In this document: one piece after another, positions 21,602 to 32,852 of the stretch
How the letters are laid out: every line of letters starts with the position of its first letter
Numbering within the stretch: position 1 is the stretch's first letter
NCBI GenBank assembly: GCA_964020085.1
Contig: OZ026598.1
Location: 21,453,129 to 21,517,128 of the forward strand
Origin: Micromussa lordhowensis
Lineage: Eukaryota; Cnidaria; Anthozoa; Scleractinia; Lobophylliidae
Direction of reading: 5' to 3'
Length of the DNA: 64,000 bases
Notes under the pieces: model-generated
What the model saw: only the letters and a program-made list of their open reading frames with translations
What the model was told of the DNA's origin: nothing
The model's database searches: none
Made by a program: the position numbers and the translations under genes

Positions 21602-22468
21602 CTTGTGACAGAAACCTTAAATGTATGGTTGAGTGGTGATTGTGGTGAAATAATCGAAATAGTGCAGGAGCCAAAGCCGAATCGACTTTTAAATGATTAC
21701 TACATGTAAGTGTGTGACACCTTTGGAAAAAGAGAAGAACAAACTTTCTGTTTGTTTTTGACATATGGCGTCCATGTGCTTACACTGTCGTTTCATAATT
21801 GTTTTTTCTTCAATTTCTGTGAACGAACTGATAGCTTAATTATATCTGGATCCTAAATACGCGCATGATACGAATGGACTTTTAAATGATTACTAACATG
21901 AAAATGCCACTGACATAAAATCATTTTCTCAAAACATCTGTTCGTTTAAACAACAAAACAAGATCTAAAGCAAATGTTAGAGAATGCACGCATAGCATAA
22001 CGGCAGCCTGGAACATAACGTTAGGAAAAATACATGAAAACAAAAATTATAAACGAGGAGCATAATTGCTCGGGCAGTGCATTTGATATCTTGGAACATT
22101 TCATAAGTTTTCAAAAAGGGAAGAAACAAAAAGAAAACGACGTGATATGACAAGATTCAGTGTTTTGTTTAAGTTCGAAACTAACTTTCCATTAATAGTC
22201 ACGAAATTGTGAAATACCAAATAAGTGGAAATGAAATTCACTTCTTAATTGACGCCTTCTATCGTGGTACACGCACTCTAAGAGGCAGGTTTTATTATCT
22301 TTAAGTAGATTTTCCACGGAAGACACTTGGGAGACTGCTCAACAACCAGAAGAAGCAAGATGTAAAAATTTCAAGAAGAAGTAATCTAAGCGTCTCTGTA
22401 TTTCAGTTAACAACATTATTTCAGACCAGATTCGGTTTTAAGTTAAGTAATGGTGGCGTTTAATCGCT

Positions 22469-23798
22469 TTTGCTTTTAATGTTTACAGAACAAAGCTACA
22501 AAATTTTACAAACATTGTACAATCTGTATAAACGAAAAGTCATCGGAAAAAAGCGTGGGTTACCCACAATGACCTAAGCTTAAATAATTCGTCAGCAGCC
22601 CATGACACCGCCAGGCCCTTCTAAAGGGTGTTTTCTTTTGTGTTTTTTTCGCACGATGGGAGAAGTACAAAATCAGAAGCAAAAACGAGGATGTCCTAGT
22701 AGCAGAGGGCCACAGTGAACTGACTTTGGACTGAATTTATAAAATGAATGAGGCTACATTATATAAGACTCCTTTAAAACCTGGGTACCAGCTTGTATTG
22801 CCGTATCTATCTCAGAGACAATTTGGGATGAAAATAAAAGAAATCTTTCAGTATAGCATGCGGTTATTGGGGACACTTCGCAGGAGAGAAACCCGCGGGA
22901 TGTGACGCATGAGCTACTGGGGAGAATGAAAATGACAGATACCAGCGTTCTGTTGTCGTTATATCCATTTCTAGTACTCCGTTGTCACTCATCATTTTCT
23001 TAGAGCTTGGAAGGTATATTTTCCTGGTGATCTGATCAACATGGTAATTCACTATATATGTATTCCCCTTTAAATATGTTAATCCATTGTATATGTTTCT
23101 TTTGAAGATGGGTAAATAAAGCTTATTATCAACGGTGGTGAAAAACCTGCTAAAAAGATTCGGCTCACCATAACTGGGACATCAAAGTTCTATGGAGCAA
23201 GACAAGTAGATGGAGGAATTGGAAAGGAGAGTTCTTACGAATGACCTTAGTATGCGGTACTCACTATGGTATTGGAATGAATTGTCTGACTGAGGCAGGA
23301 GATGAGAGCAGGAGGAGAGGAGAGCAAAAAATCGATTGGGTCCCTGAAAAGAACTGAGTAATTTTGGAAAGACATGCCATTTACCAAACGTCCATGCAAA
23401 AATTGAGAGTGGAGAGTGGCAGATGCGTTTGAGGCAAGATAAACATGTCTATAATTTGGAGAGCTGAATGAATTAAATATATTTTATTAGACGTTTTGGT
23501 GCGTAGTATCGCTGTATATTTTCACGAGTTGTGCAGTATTTTGACTCGCCCTACGGGGAAGGGGGGAGGGGGTGGTGGTGGTGCGTCTTATAAAAATGAT
23601 ATGGTGTTAATCGCACCTTTATGGAATAAAATTAAATAATTCGTCAATGACCGACGTTAGAGTAATCACAGTATTTTTTTACGGTACTGAGCCAAAATAT
23701 TTCAGGTACTACGCTTTACTCAGCTGATTTTCATTTAAAACTTTTTTTTACAGTTAATGTGAGATATACATGTACAGTATTGTCCAAAGTAATGCAAG
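22469..23798. other. Non-coding, no gene recognised (copy at about 53130-54461)
   Basis: Single-copy flank of the older duplication. A minus-strand frame at 22864-23052 is open and ends near an acceptor-like CACCAG, but has no recognisable motif and a change between copies alters it. A G-rich run (GGGGGGAGGGGG-type) sits near 23560. Nothing else was supported. Confidence 0.4.
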
Positions 23799-24046
23799 CG
23801 ATAATCGACGAATATCGCGTTTTTGATCTCGCCATTTATCGCCGATAAATCAGCGAAATATCCCAGGAATCGGCGAGCGTCAAAACGATAAATCAGCGAT
23901 AAATCGGAGCGATCTTTGGGATATATCGCTGTGATATCGTTCTAGCGAGAATTCGCTGCAACGATATCTCGTAAAGCGAAACGATATATCGTAGCGATAT
24001 ATCGTTGAAGCGAAGTTCACAATAACGATATATCGTAGGGAAGCGA
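23799..24046. repeat. Cluster of CGATATATCG palindromes
   Basis: About 250 bases densely packed with CGATA/TATCG motifs, including ACGATATATCGT three times (partly as CGATATATCG) and many half sites (GATAAATCAGCG, AATATCGCG). The sequence reads similarly on both strands and generates an arginine/tyrosine-rich spurious frame. Copy at 54462-54711. Role unknown: possibly a satellite seed, a fold-back element or a protein-binding array. Confidence 0.6.
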
Positions 24047-25192
24047 TTGTGTACGATGAATTAGTGTTTAAGTCCATGTACATGTAATGAACACAGCCAC
24101 AGTCAAGCAATAACTAGTTCGACGAAGCGCAAACCTTCGCTCTCTTCTGTTTATGAATTGAAGCTACGATCGATTATTCTAAAGTCAAAATAGACTTACC
24201 TCGTTACACTTGACGAACAAAGGAACACTCTAATCTCTCTAAGATTGTTCGAGCTAAGTTAAGTTCTGTGGCTATTTCACTTCGTGACTCACTAAGGCAT
24301 ACCTAACAAAATAAAAAAAATATTGTAACTTGGTTTGCATATGTCACGTAGTCACAGCTGCCATTAAAAATTGTCATTGGTATTGCATTTGATGATAAAA
24401 AATATCTTATTTGGCTTAAGCATACATAACGTGACCTTATTCTGGGGCTTTTTCCCGGCCCTCTTCAGAAGTTTCAATGAGCACCCCCCGTCATTTTATA
24501 TACAGTGGAGTTCATCTCCTCCCTCCATGACCGTATCAATCCCCGCCGTAGTTTAAACTCTCTGTTGCACTTTTTTGAGAGTTTGTATCATGTTATGTAA
24601 ATAGAACAAAATCTGCAAGTTTTCTACTTTAGTGTTATAAGATAAAACCAGCCAACATGTTTACATGGCGTTCTACTAAATCATTTTACAACCAATTTTT
24701 GAAGCAAACGAATTCTTCATGCACGTCTGACCGCGGGAAACTCCATACGGTAGTGTCATTTGTTTTATTAAAAAGAAAAAAAAAAGGTTCAAGGTTAAAA
24801 AAGTTTGTATCGATGATTGGCTCAAAAAAGTGTGTGAAGGTGTTTGACATGGTTCAGTTCATTTACAAACAATAGTTCGTCCTAAACAGATAGTTTGAAA
24901 ATTCCATGAACAATGCAGATGAAAACATCACTCAAGAATAAGTAACGGATTTCGTTATTTTCTGTTTTTGTGTAATGAACATATTGCAAAACTTAGACTC
25001 AATTTGAAAAGAAACTGCTGAAAAGTATATTGCAGTTCGTTAGTTTAGATCTTATTCATCAATTGCCTATTGTTACCTCCAATGGGAAAATAACATGAGG
25101 CTCTTTCAGATATCTTTGTTTTGCTATTTGAACTCAAACGGCTAAGTAGACAAACGAAATCCTTCTTTGCATTGTGAAATTAAGTGTCATTG
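24047..25192. other. Non-coding, weak exon signals only
   Basis: One minus-strand interval at 24195-24303 has a TTTTGTTAG acceptor and a GAG-GTAAGT donor, with a helix-turn-helix-like reading (SRSEIATELNLARTILERLE) that meets a stop just before the donor. It may be a non-coding exon or a decayed transposase fragment. Nothing else was recognised. The copy is at about 54712-55856. Confidence 0.3.
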
Positions 25193-25310
25193 TTACTTTT
25201 TGTAATCATCACGGTATAAGTAGATAACTAGTTCGAAGCTGGTATCCATTTCAGCTGGACGCTTTCCAGTGAAGAAGTAGCCGGTTGTGTACTGGTAAGT
25301 GAAACGTAAA
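25193..25310 (-). CDS. Possible terminal exon, unknown gene
   Basis: After an AAATTGCAG acceptor a 39-codon frame runs to TAA, with well-mixed residues (FTYQYTTGYFFTGKRPAEMD ... YLYRDDYKK). The partner exons may be those at 28438 and 28879, but intermediate exons were not found. On the plus strand the same place has an alternative acceptor/donor pair (CATTTCAG ... CTG-GTAAGT), so strand is uncertain. The copy at 55857-55974 is identical in translation. Confidence 0.25.
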
Positions 25311-28300
25311 CTGCAATTTAACAAACGAAGTTGAACGATTTCTCGGATTGTTTCGCCATGAAAACAAAAACCCAAGTATGTTTGTATCAAATCTAGTATT
25401 TCAGATCACACTTAGTTGGAAGGTGCCTCATGGTAGCCGGAATAATTAGTTTGATATAATTTCCAATCAGCTGCTTAGAACATTTTCGCTCCAAATAGTT
25501 AACTTGCATTTCCGATCTAAAGGCATCTGCTGGAGGGTGCCGATCAAAGTGTTATATTGCAATAACCGCCCTGTGTTTCAGGACTGTAGCCAGAAAAAAT
25601 AAGATTGAGGCAATATTTTTTGGTTTGTTTGTTTATTTATCTGCTATCTTATTTATCTGCTCTCTTGCAATAAAACGCCAAAACAATAAAAAAAATGAAA
25701 AAAAAGTGACTGGGCCAGTGCCTCGGTTTGCCTGTTACTAACTACTGCCCCAGAAGCGCCTTTATACCAATATTATTGTAGGGTGTTGCTGTGATAGCAG
25801 GAAGCCCAAAACGGAAATACTTTGTTGAACTAAGCTAACATTTAGCCAATCTTTGACAATGAAATCAAATCCAACCTGCCTTTGAGAGCAGACAGTAAGT
25901 CAGTGAGAACTTTCTAACAGTGTGAGCTTCAATTCTCAGGAATTTAAAACTCAGGCAGATGTAATTGTCTCATTTACTATCATTCTCGACTAATAAAAAA
26001 ATTATTGCCGAAAACGATTGAACATGCCAATGTTATTGTCACTGGGCGTGATTCATGTCGAAAGTGATCATTGCAGGGTCTCACTCGTGCATTTTTTTAA
26101 AGGCTTAGCCGGAAAACAAGATAGAAGAAATTGTATAATCGCAGCTTAAACACAACTCTTGAACAATGGCCCGTTTTTCCTGATATCTTCCCGAGAGAAA
26201 TTAATATTCATTGTTTCGTTGTATTTGAAAACAACAGCTAACCTTGAACAAACATAGCTGTAAAAACACACATAGAATAGGTAAAAACTAAAATTAAACA
26301 ACATTGTGATGTATTGTTCTCTCCGCGGTACCCGTTTTTTACAACTTCGCGATAAAACGCAGGAAGACTTTAAGAAAGACTTATCTTAACTGCTAATTAA
26401 TAACAAAGGTCGATGTCGCCTGGTTTTGATACAGCCTGTATCACAATCTTGGCGGCCCAGACAGCGAGCATTTCATACCTTCCTTCAGAAAATTAAGAGG
26501 AGTTAATAGCCCTTTTCACGGTTAACTTTTCTCATTTGCATCACAATGTTGTTGGTTCTCGCCTTGCTCCGAGGGTTTTTCTCCGCGTTCTCAGGTTTTC
26601 TTTCGTCCCTCCGAAAAAAACAGCATCTTTAAATTCTAATTCGACAGGATAGAGGACTCGCAAGAAGACCAGCTAAGGCTGATATTGCTGCCTCTCTTAA
26701 ATATTGTAATTTAGTTATTTTATTGTATGTAATCCAACGTGGATACGAGGTAATTTCGGGCAGAAAGTTCAGAATTGCTCGAAACTGCATCTCATACATG
26801 TTGAATTATATTGTAATGTAAACTAGAAACGTTAATCTTGAAAAGGGTTATTCTCCACGCAAGTCAAGGAACTTCTGGTGAGCTCTTACTGGATACTTGA
26901 ATTAATTTACTATTTACTGCAGAAGTATTATAGGATTTATAACGTTGAAATCTTTTTCTAGGGAGGAAAATTTCAAAACTTATTTTCTTGGCGTATTAGC
27001 GACTATTGAGTTAAACTCTTTGTAATAGGAAGTGAGAACACACCATGTCTTTTGATCTTCGAGATTATCTTTAAGATTAGGTAAAATCAAGGTAAACATT
27101 TTCACTTTTAAAAGTCGCCGAGAATGCTGAAAATGATAAAAGGACTTTGGCTTGGCTTTTGAGAAGATAAAATTATCTTTTCAGTTATGACAAGATTATC
27201 CTTGACAGGTGACCCTCCATGGATTTTTAATGTGATATGTGTGGATTTTTGACAAAGGAAAACCGTATATGTGCAGCGCTACAGTCAAGAAGATTGAAGC
27301 TGAGGGTTAACTGTGCCCATTCACTACTGCTAAAGAATACCAAATTATCTCAAAAACACCAGACTCGGTTTAGATGGTATCTTACAAGGCGTCATTTAGC
27401 CAAAACTTAAAAGCGGAGCCCCTGGGCTGGGTTGTTTAAAGCCGGATTAAATTAACCCATGATAAGCGAGAATTTTGATTTGAGTTTCGTAACTTTGCAG
27501 CGAGATTTCTGTTCATATCGTTTGGCTTCTGTTTTGAGTAATCTCAAACTACACCAGGTGTCCTTGACCCAAAAGCAGTGAAAAACATTTGTATACAAGA
27601 AAAATTGATACTTCGGCTAGCTTAAAATCCCGGGTTAGCGTTAAGCGGCTTCCGAACCACCCAGTCCTGATTACCAGAAATTGAAACGAAATGAGCCCGC
27701 GATCCAATCGAACACAGTAGTTGGTCAGGGGTCAACATTAAGAAACACACGTTCTCGATGAGCTCTAAATCTGAGCCCGCGATATGATCACGTGATATTA
27801 GTCAGCGGAAACCTTGTTTTGACATGTGTCAATTGACCATAACATGGATGTCCAATATCAAAGATATACGCTGTAAACCAAGACTGCATGACTTGCTATC
27901 AGCTGGAGTATAGCCGCCATGTTCCGCGACGTCGTCGCTGGGTGCACGCGCCCGCGAGGCATGCCGCTAGCCAAGTTGACCATGAAAAAGGAGTTGCATG
28001 GGTTTCTATTTCTATACATGCATGTATCATGTTCCTACAGTTATGGGGCTCCGATTGGTGGGGCTCCGCTACAAACTGTAACTTTTTTGAAAGAGCAATT
28101 CCTCAGAATAATAAAGAAGAAAGAAGAAGAAAGCCTCTGCGATTACGATTAAATAGTAGGGATATCGAGCGTATGCTACCGGTGCTGGATTTTGAATAAA
28201 TAGCCGTTGTATGATTTGAAAAACGCCGCATATTGCATCTTTTGGTCTAACTGAAAGTTGCTGTGAAAAGAAAACTAGTTACAATACTAGCTTAAACTAT

Positions 28301-28437
28301 GCAGCACTAAAAGTAATCAGATAATGAGGTTATTCAGAGCAAAGACGAGTAGTAATGTGTCCATATTTACCATTTCCTTCCACCCGTTTAGTTAAACCAC
28401 TCTTGTGGTTAGATAAACCATAGATAAACCCTACAAC
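25311..28437. other. Non-coding or intronic, nothing firm
   Basis: Long AT-rich stretch without a splice-bounded coding exon I can support. A plus-strand frame at 27919-28152 begins with a good start context (GCCGCCATG) near a CACGTG site, but it is unlike any protein I know and overlaps another equally long frame. The copy is at about 55975-59078. Confidence 0.35.
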
Positions 28438-28945
28438 TTTCCGGGGAATGTCATTGGTAATTCTTTTGTTCTTTTTTATGTATGCATAGTGATTTCCCGT
28501 TGGCAGTTTCACTGTGGGGATAAAGGTCACACAAAACACATTTCCCCATGGGTAAAGTCCTTCTTTCCCGTGGGCAAAAGGTCTAGTAGAACTGCAACTA
28601 TTGTTTATCACAACAACGAGTTTAAGTTTATTTAAAACTCCAACCATTTTTTTTTTATACGGGTCGAAAAGAATTTGTCCCGGTCGGAGCCAAAAACTTG
28701 CGAATTTAGTGGTAATTATCAGTGTCTACTTCGTAAAACGCAAAAGAAGGCAAAAGTGTTAAAGGGCTAAATTAGACTGTTTTGCTAATTTTCATAATTG
28801 TTTGATCACTACACAACTCAATATGCATTCGTAATTGTACCCTGGGGATTATGCAAATGACAGGATAAAAGAACTTACACATGTTTCGCCCCATCACTCC
28901 ACTCGAGGCCACGAAAGCGAAGAGGATGGCGATCCACCCACTCAG
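28438..28945 (-). CDS. Possible two exons of an unknown minus-strand gene
   Basis: Exon 28879-28945 is bounded by ACTCTTTAG and GTAAGT and reads in two open frames, one hydrophobic (WIAILFAFVASSGVMG) and one charged (EWVDRHPLRFRGLEW). Exon 28438-28591 follows GTTGCAG and reads GKEGLYPWGNVFCVTFIPTV and onward to DIPRK. The charged frame joins the second exon in phase. Neither is a family I know. Copies at 59519-59585 and 59079-59232 are unchanged across the exons, while a 24-base indel sits just past the second exon. Confidence 0.3.
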
Positions 28946-29280
28946 CTAAAGAGTAAGTCGGACTTGTTCTAGCTTTCCGCTTCTGTTCTCGCCTGGTGTA
29001 AGACTTGTTCCAGGCCAGAGCGATTCCTCATAACTTATTAGCAATACCCAGGGTAGAATATCACACTTTTATTTGAAATAATTTTAGTTCGGTTAATTTG
29101 ACGGAGTTCAATCTTCTTGCTTTTCATGGGTTTCTTCCCTCCCGACTCGACTAGCCATTCTATTTTCGGGTTGGACTTGTAATACATTCATTTTTTTGTG
29201 GCATGTATCAATTAGGATTCTCACTGAAAGTTTACAAGATTGACAAGCAGCACATAAATGGTCCAAATAGACCATTTTAC

Positions 29281-29490
29281 AGTTGTCTGCTCAGTGACCT
29301 GGCATTTGAATAACAGCGAGGCTGGAGATGACCTTGTTTTGATACAGACCTCACTGCTTTTGTGTAAATCAAGTTGTTCTAATGCTAACTAGGTGCATTT
29401 ACATAACAAAAGCACAAAGAGGTCTGTGTGAAAGCAAGGTCACCTCCACCCTCGCTGCCTTTCAAAGGCCAGGACACTAAGCAGACAACT
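29281..29490. mobile_element. 210-bp fold-back element
   Basis: The left arm from AGTTGTCTGCTCAGTGACCT is matched, inverted, by the right arm ending AAGCAGACAACT over about 75 imperfectly paired bases. No coding capacity. Copy at 59921-60130. Confidence 0.7.
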
Positions 29491-29642
29491 TGAAAAATGT
29501 ATTTTTTATGTTAACTGCAGAAATTCTCGCCCGTTCATTGGGTAAGTTTTATTGTCAATAAGCGGATAGACACATGAAATCATGACGCAACGAGCGCCAA
29601 AAGCGGACAATTTGACGATTTGTTATTGTAAAAAAAAAAAAC

Positions 29643-29933
29643 AAATCGACGTCACTTTTTCATGCGTCTGTCCTGTTATTGACAATGAATTTCGTCATAA
29701 CATTGTCATAAGTAAATTGGTTTTATCGATTGGGTTGATAATGTGAGTTGGCCACCGTAAAAAGATTCGGAAGCTGACGTTTCGAACGTTAGCCCTTCGT
29801 CGGAGCGAATTTCTGCGAATTTCTGCGGATCCACTCGGCTATCGCCTCGTGGATCCACAGCTACTTTGACAATGTTATGACGAAGTTCATGATCAATAAC
29901 AGGACAGACGCATGAAAAACGGCCGTCAATTTG
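29643..29933. mobile_element. Inverted-repeat element, about 67-bp arms
   Basis: The arms 29643-29709 and 29867-29933 share TTTTTCATGCGTCTGTCCTG and TTCGTCATAACATTGTC in opposite orientation. Between them lie GACGTTTCGAACGTTAGCCC and a small GGATCCAC/GTGGATCC hairpin preceded by ten-base units (AATTTCTGCG), two here and three in the copy at 60284-60593. Confidence 0.65.
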
Positions 29934-30926
29934 TTAAGTTGAGGGTGTTTTTCCTCAACGCCTTAGGTCTTCTTAAAGCTTTACATTATCTTTTCAAAAG
30001 CTTTTCCTTTGATGAATACCTAGCTTATCGTCCTTCTCTAATCCAGTGGATCGAAAGAAGGAGTAAACATGAGTAATACTTGTTGCCGTCCCAAATGTTT
30101 GGAGATGTGTTGATGGAGGTGTGGAGATAAACCAAAATAATCTTAATGCAAATCACCTATAACGATTACTGATTTGATACCTTGTTCAATATGAGTAAGA
30201 TCCATATCCTTGTATTTATTTTCCGTTTTCTTTAAATTTGTCTATATGTAATTTGCTATTTTCTAAGATCTTGCGTAAACTTTTGATCAAAAGAGATTTT
30301 TTAAAGCAAATGACATTTAAAAATTAATGAAAGATTCAACACTCGGCGTGTTGAGTCATCATTATCAAGAGAAAATGAGTAAAAGAAAGCGAACATTCAC
30401 GAAGGTTAGAGCTCAAAATTTACATAGTAATTACATGGCTAAACAAACACCTTAGCTCGAATTGAGTTTTACGTAGCTGGAAATGTACCAGCAAATTTGA
30501 TTGCCTCATTCATAAGATGCTTTTCATACGCAAACGCAACCTGGAACTGAACGTGCAAACTGGCTCAATTTTGCGCGAAAGTATTTGTTTAGCAATCCAA
30601 TTAAAACGTTATTATCATCAGGTGACAGATTACTTCTTCTTTTTTTGCGCGAAATGTTAGCGTTAATTTACAATTTTGTGTAAAATTACAAAATTGCCAT
30701 CGCAAAGTGTGGCGCGGAATTGGCACGGGAAATTATAAGAATTTTGACAAAACCCGCGTGAAATTATTTCTAATCATTTGATTACCCAGACTAATTCTCA
30801 GCTCTACCATAATTAAGGCCCCATGATGACTCTGAAACGTTGAGTGTCAAATCTTTCATTTATTTTTACGAAAACTTGACATTTTTTCTCTCTGACTATT
30901 TTTTCTAGAGGAGAAATATAATCGAG
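29934..30926. other. Upstream region and 5' UTR boundary of ADAM copy 1
   Basis: No coding exon seen. A strong acceptor (TCTCTCTGACTATTTTTTCTAG, ending 30908) lies 18 bases before the ADAM start codon, implying a separate upstream 5' UTR exon and promoter somewhere in this stretch. The copy is at about 60594-61575. Confidence 0.5.
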
Positions 30927-32319
30927 ATGACGAAACAAAGAGCAGCCGGAGCACCGTTCTTTTGTGCGTTTGCTCTGCTTTTAACCTGGACCTGCTTCAC
31001 GTTTGTGGGTAAGTCTTTGTTCCTAGTGTTTACCAGATAAACATTTATTCTGTTACACACGTTTGCACGAACTAAACTTGACTACGAATGCCTTGACTAC
31101 GAATCCGTGCTCGTTTTCGAGATAAGGCACGTTGAAGACATCCGTTTTTCGAGGTTTTCATTGTTTGAAGGCGATGTTAGCTTACAACTATCGGCCATAA
31201 AAAAGCTACATTTCTAACATAAATATAAGATTAGCCTTGCCCTTCCACATTCGAACTTCGCTCACTCGAGAGCAGAAAAAGAGAAGTATTTCTCACGGAC
31301 AGATTTTTTTTGTTGTTGCTGTTAAAATGGATAAAATCGGGAAATTAATTGTTCTACGGAAAGAGAAATAGAGTTCACCGAACATCCAAGAGGGTAAACT
31401 GCAGGCGAAGTTAGCGCAGCACGGTTCCAGCCCTTTACTTACTGATGTGTGACGTAGCGTGACGTTGCAACATGAATTTCCTTCACACAAAGGATGCGCT
31501 GTAACACCCATTGTTAAAACTCCTGTATATAGTACACGTGGAAAAGAGAAAATTGAGGGATGGACCAATCCCTGTTTGATTGAAATTTGATCAAGCAATG
31601 CTGAGTGACTAAAACCCATAATGCATTTCGGCATTGTAGTGGACGTTGTTATAGGACAATATTTTTCAAAACAGCTGTATTGATATAAGTAAGGTACTTG
31701 ATAATGACTTTTACTTTCCCAAGCTTTCTAAAAAAGGAATGCATTTTTACTTACAGAGGGGACATATGAAGATGATTATCACATAACATACCCAGAACGT
31801 ATTGATGGAAGCCGAGACAGGAGAGATCTTTCAACTTCTGACAAGGTTAATAACTGTTTTGATTTATTACCAAGAAGTAGATAAATAAATGGATATAAAA
31901 ATTATAATATTAAGGTGTTAGAGCTTTTTCCACTAGTGTCATCATGATTTCCATTCCTATTAATTGAGAAAAAGTACTATGTATATCATTGAAATTTCCT
32001 GGAAGTCTTAGAAAATATTGTTATCACCCCTGAAAAAACTTAAATACAGGTTAAGATCGCGTTCTGATGTTTTTGTTGTAGGGAGACCACGTGGATGATG
32101 CGTCGTACCGATTGGATGCTTTTGACAAGGACTGGACAGTGGATATAAAACAAGTAATTTTTTTTCTCTTGTTTTCAAGATTAATCAGCACCCGAATTCA
32201 TAAAGTTTATACATACGTGTTTTTCGAAACGATAACGAATGCAACCGAGTATAATTAGGCGGGATTTATAGCACGTAAGTATAACGAGGAGAATTGTTAC
32301 AACAAGGCAGCCAATCTAA

Positions 32320-32852
32320 GGGCCCAGTTATATGGTCTCGGGTACCCGAGACAACCCTCCCCCCGAGCTACCCTGGCCGAGGTAACATTTAGCTTGTTTC
32401 TTTCTAAAATTCAACCAGCCGTTTACATTAGGATCGCCAACTCGTCTCGGGGGGCGAGACAACTCGGGTGGGCGAGTTGTCTCACCTCGGCAGGTAGGGT
32501 AACCCTGGCAAGCGGGACAACTTTTCTACATATAAACGCTTTGGCTCGCCTGACCGGGACATCTCTCGGTGTGGCGAATGTCACGTAATGCTTAGATTTA
32601 GGATTTATAGCAGAAATTCGTATTAAAGAAGTAAAAATTAACTCGGCAAAACCCACTGTGATCGAATGACCGAGAAAAACCCAAAGAAAGAGGGATATTT
32701 GCACATTTGATTATTCAGTAAGGTTTATGAATAATCATGCTGGGTTAACTTTGACTCGGCCTACTGGAACTATGTTTTCACATATAAACGCTCGATAAAG
32801 TTACCTCAGGGGAAGGGTTGTCTCGGGTACCCGAGACCATATAACTGGGCCC
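32320..32852. mobile_element. 533-bp TIR element in an ADAM intron (copy 1)
   Basis: Perfect 39-base terminal inverted repeats start GGGCCCAGTTATATGG and contain a 20-base palindrome built on GGTCTCGGGT and its complement. The flanking target duplication is TAA (32317-32319 and 32853-32855), as for PIF/Harbinger-like elements. The interior is GC-rich with more CTCGGG/CCCGAG motifs. No transposase; the open frames inside are fortuitous. Confidence 0.85.

Larger units (their letters stand above)
12405..22468. repeat. Older tandem duplication, second copy
   Basis: This copy begins abruptly inside a coding sequence, at the equivalent of 3866, directly after intergenic sequence. The joint shares the bases CTT/CTTGCG with both parental flanks, compatible with a microhomology joint. 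Relative to the first copy it gained a 344-bp insertion (14873-15216), a LINE tail (15863-15998) and a 1.7-kb insertion (16594-18310), and it lacks the MITE at 5776. After about 22468 (AATCGCTT then TTGC) the sequence is no longer shared with the first copy. Confidence 0.85.

Noticed and set aside
27888..28199. Two overlapping plus-strand frames of 103 and 77 codons with a good start context
   Set aside because: Neither shows recognisable motifs or a convincing exon structure, and the two frames compete for the same DNA.
32394..32704. Open frames on both strands inside the 533-bp TIR element
   Set aside because: They mirror each other across GC-rich inverted-repeat sequence and have no transposase features.
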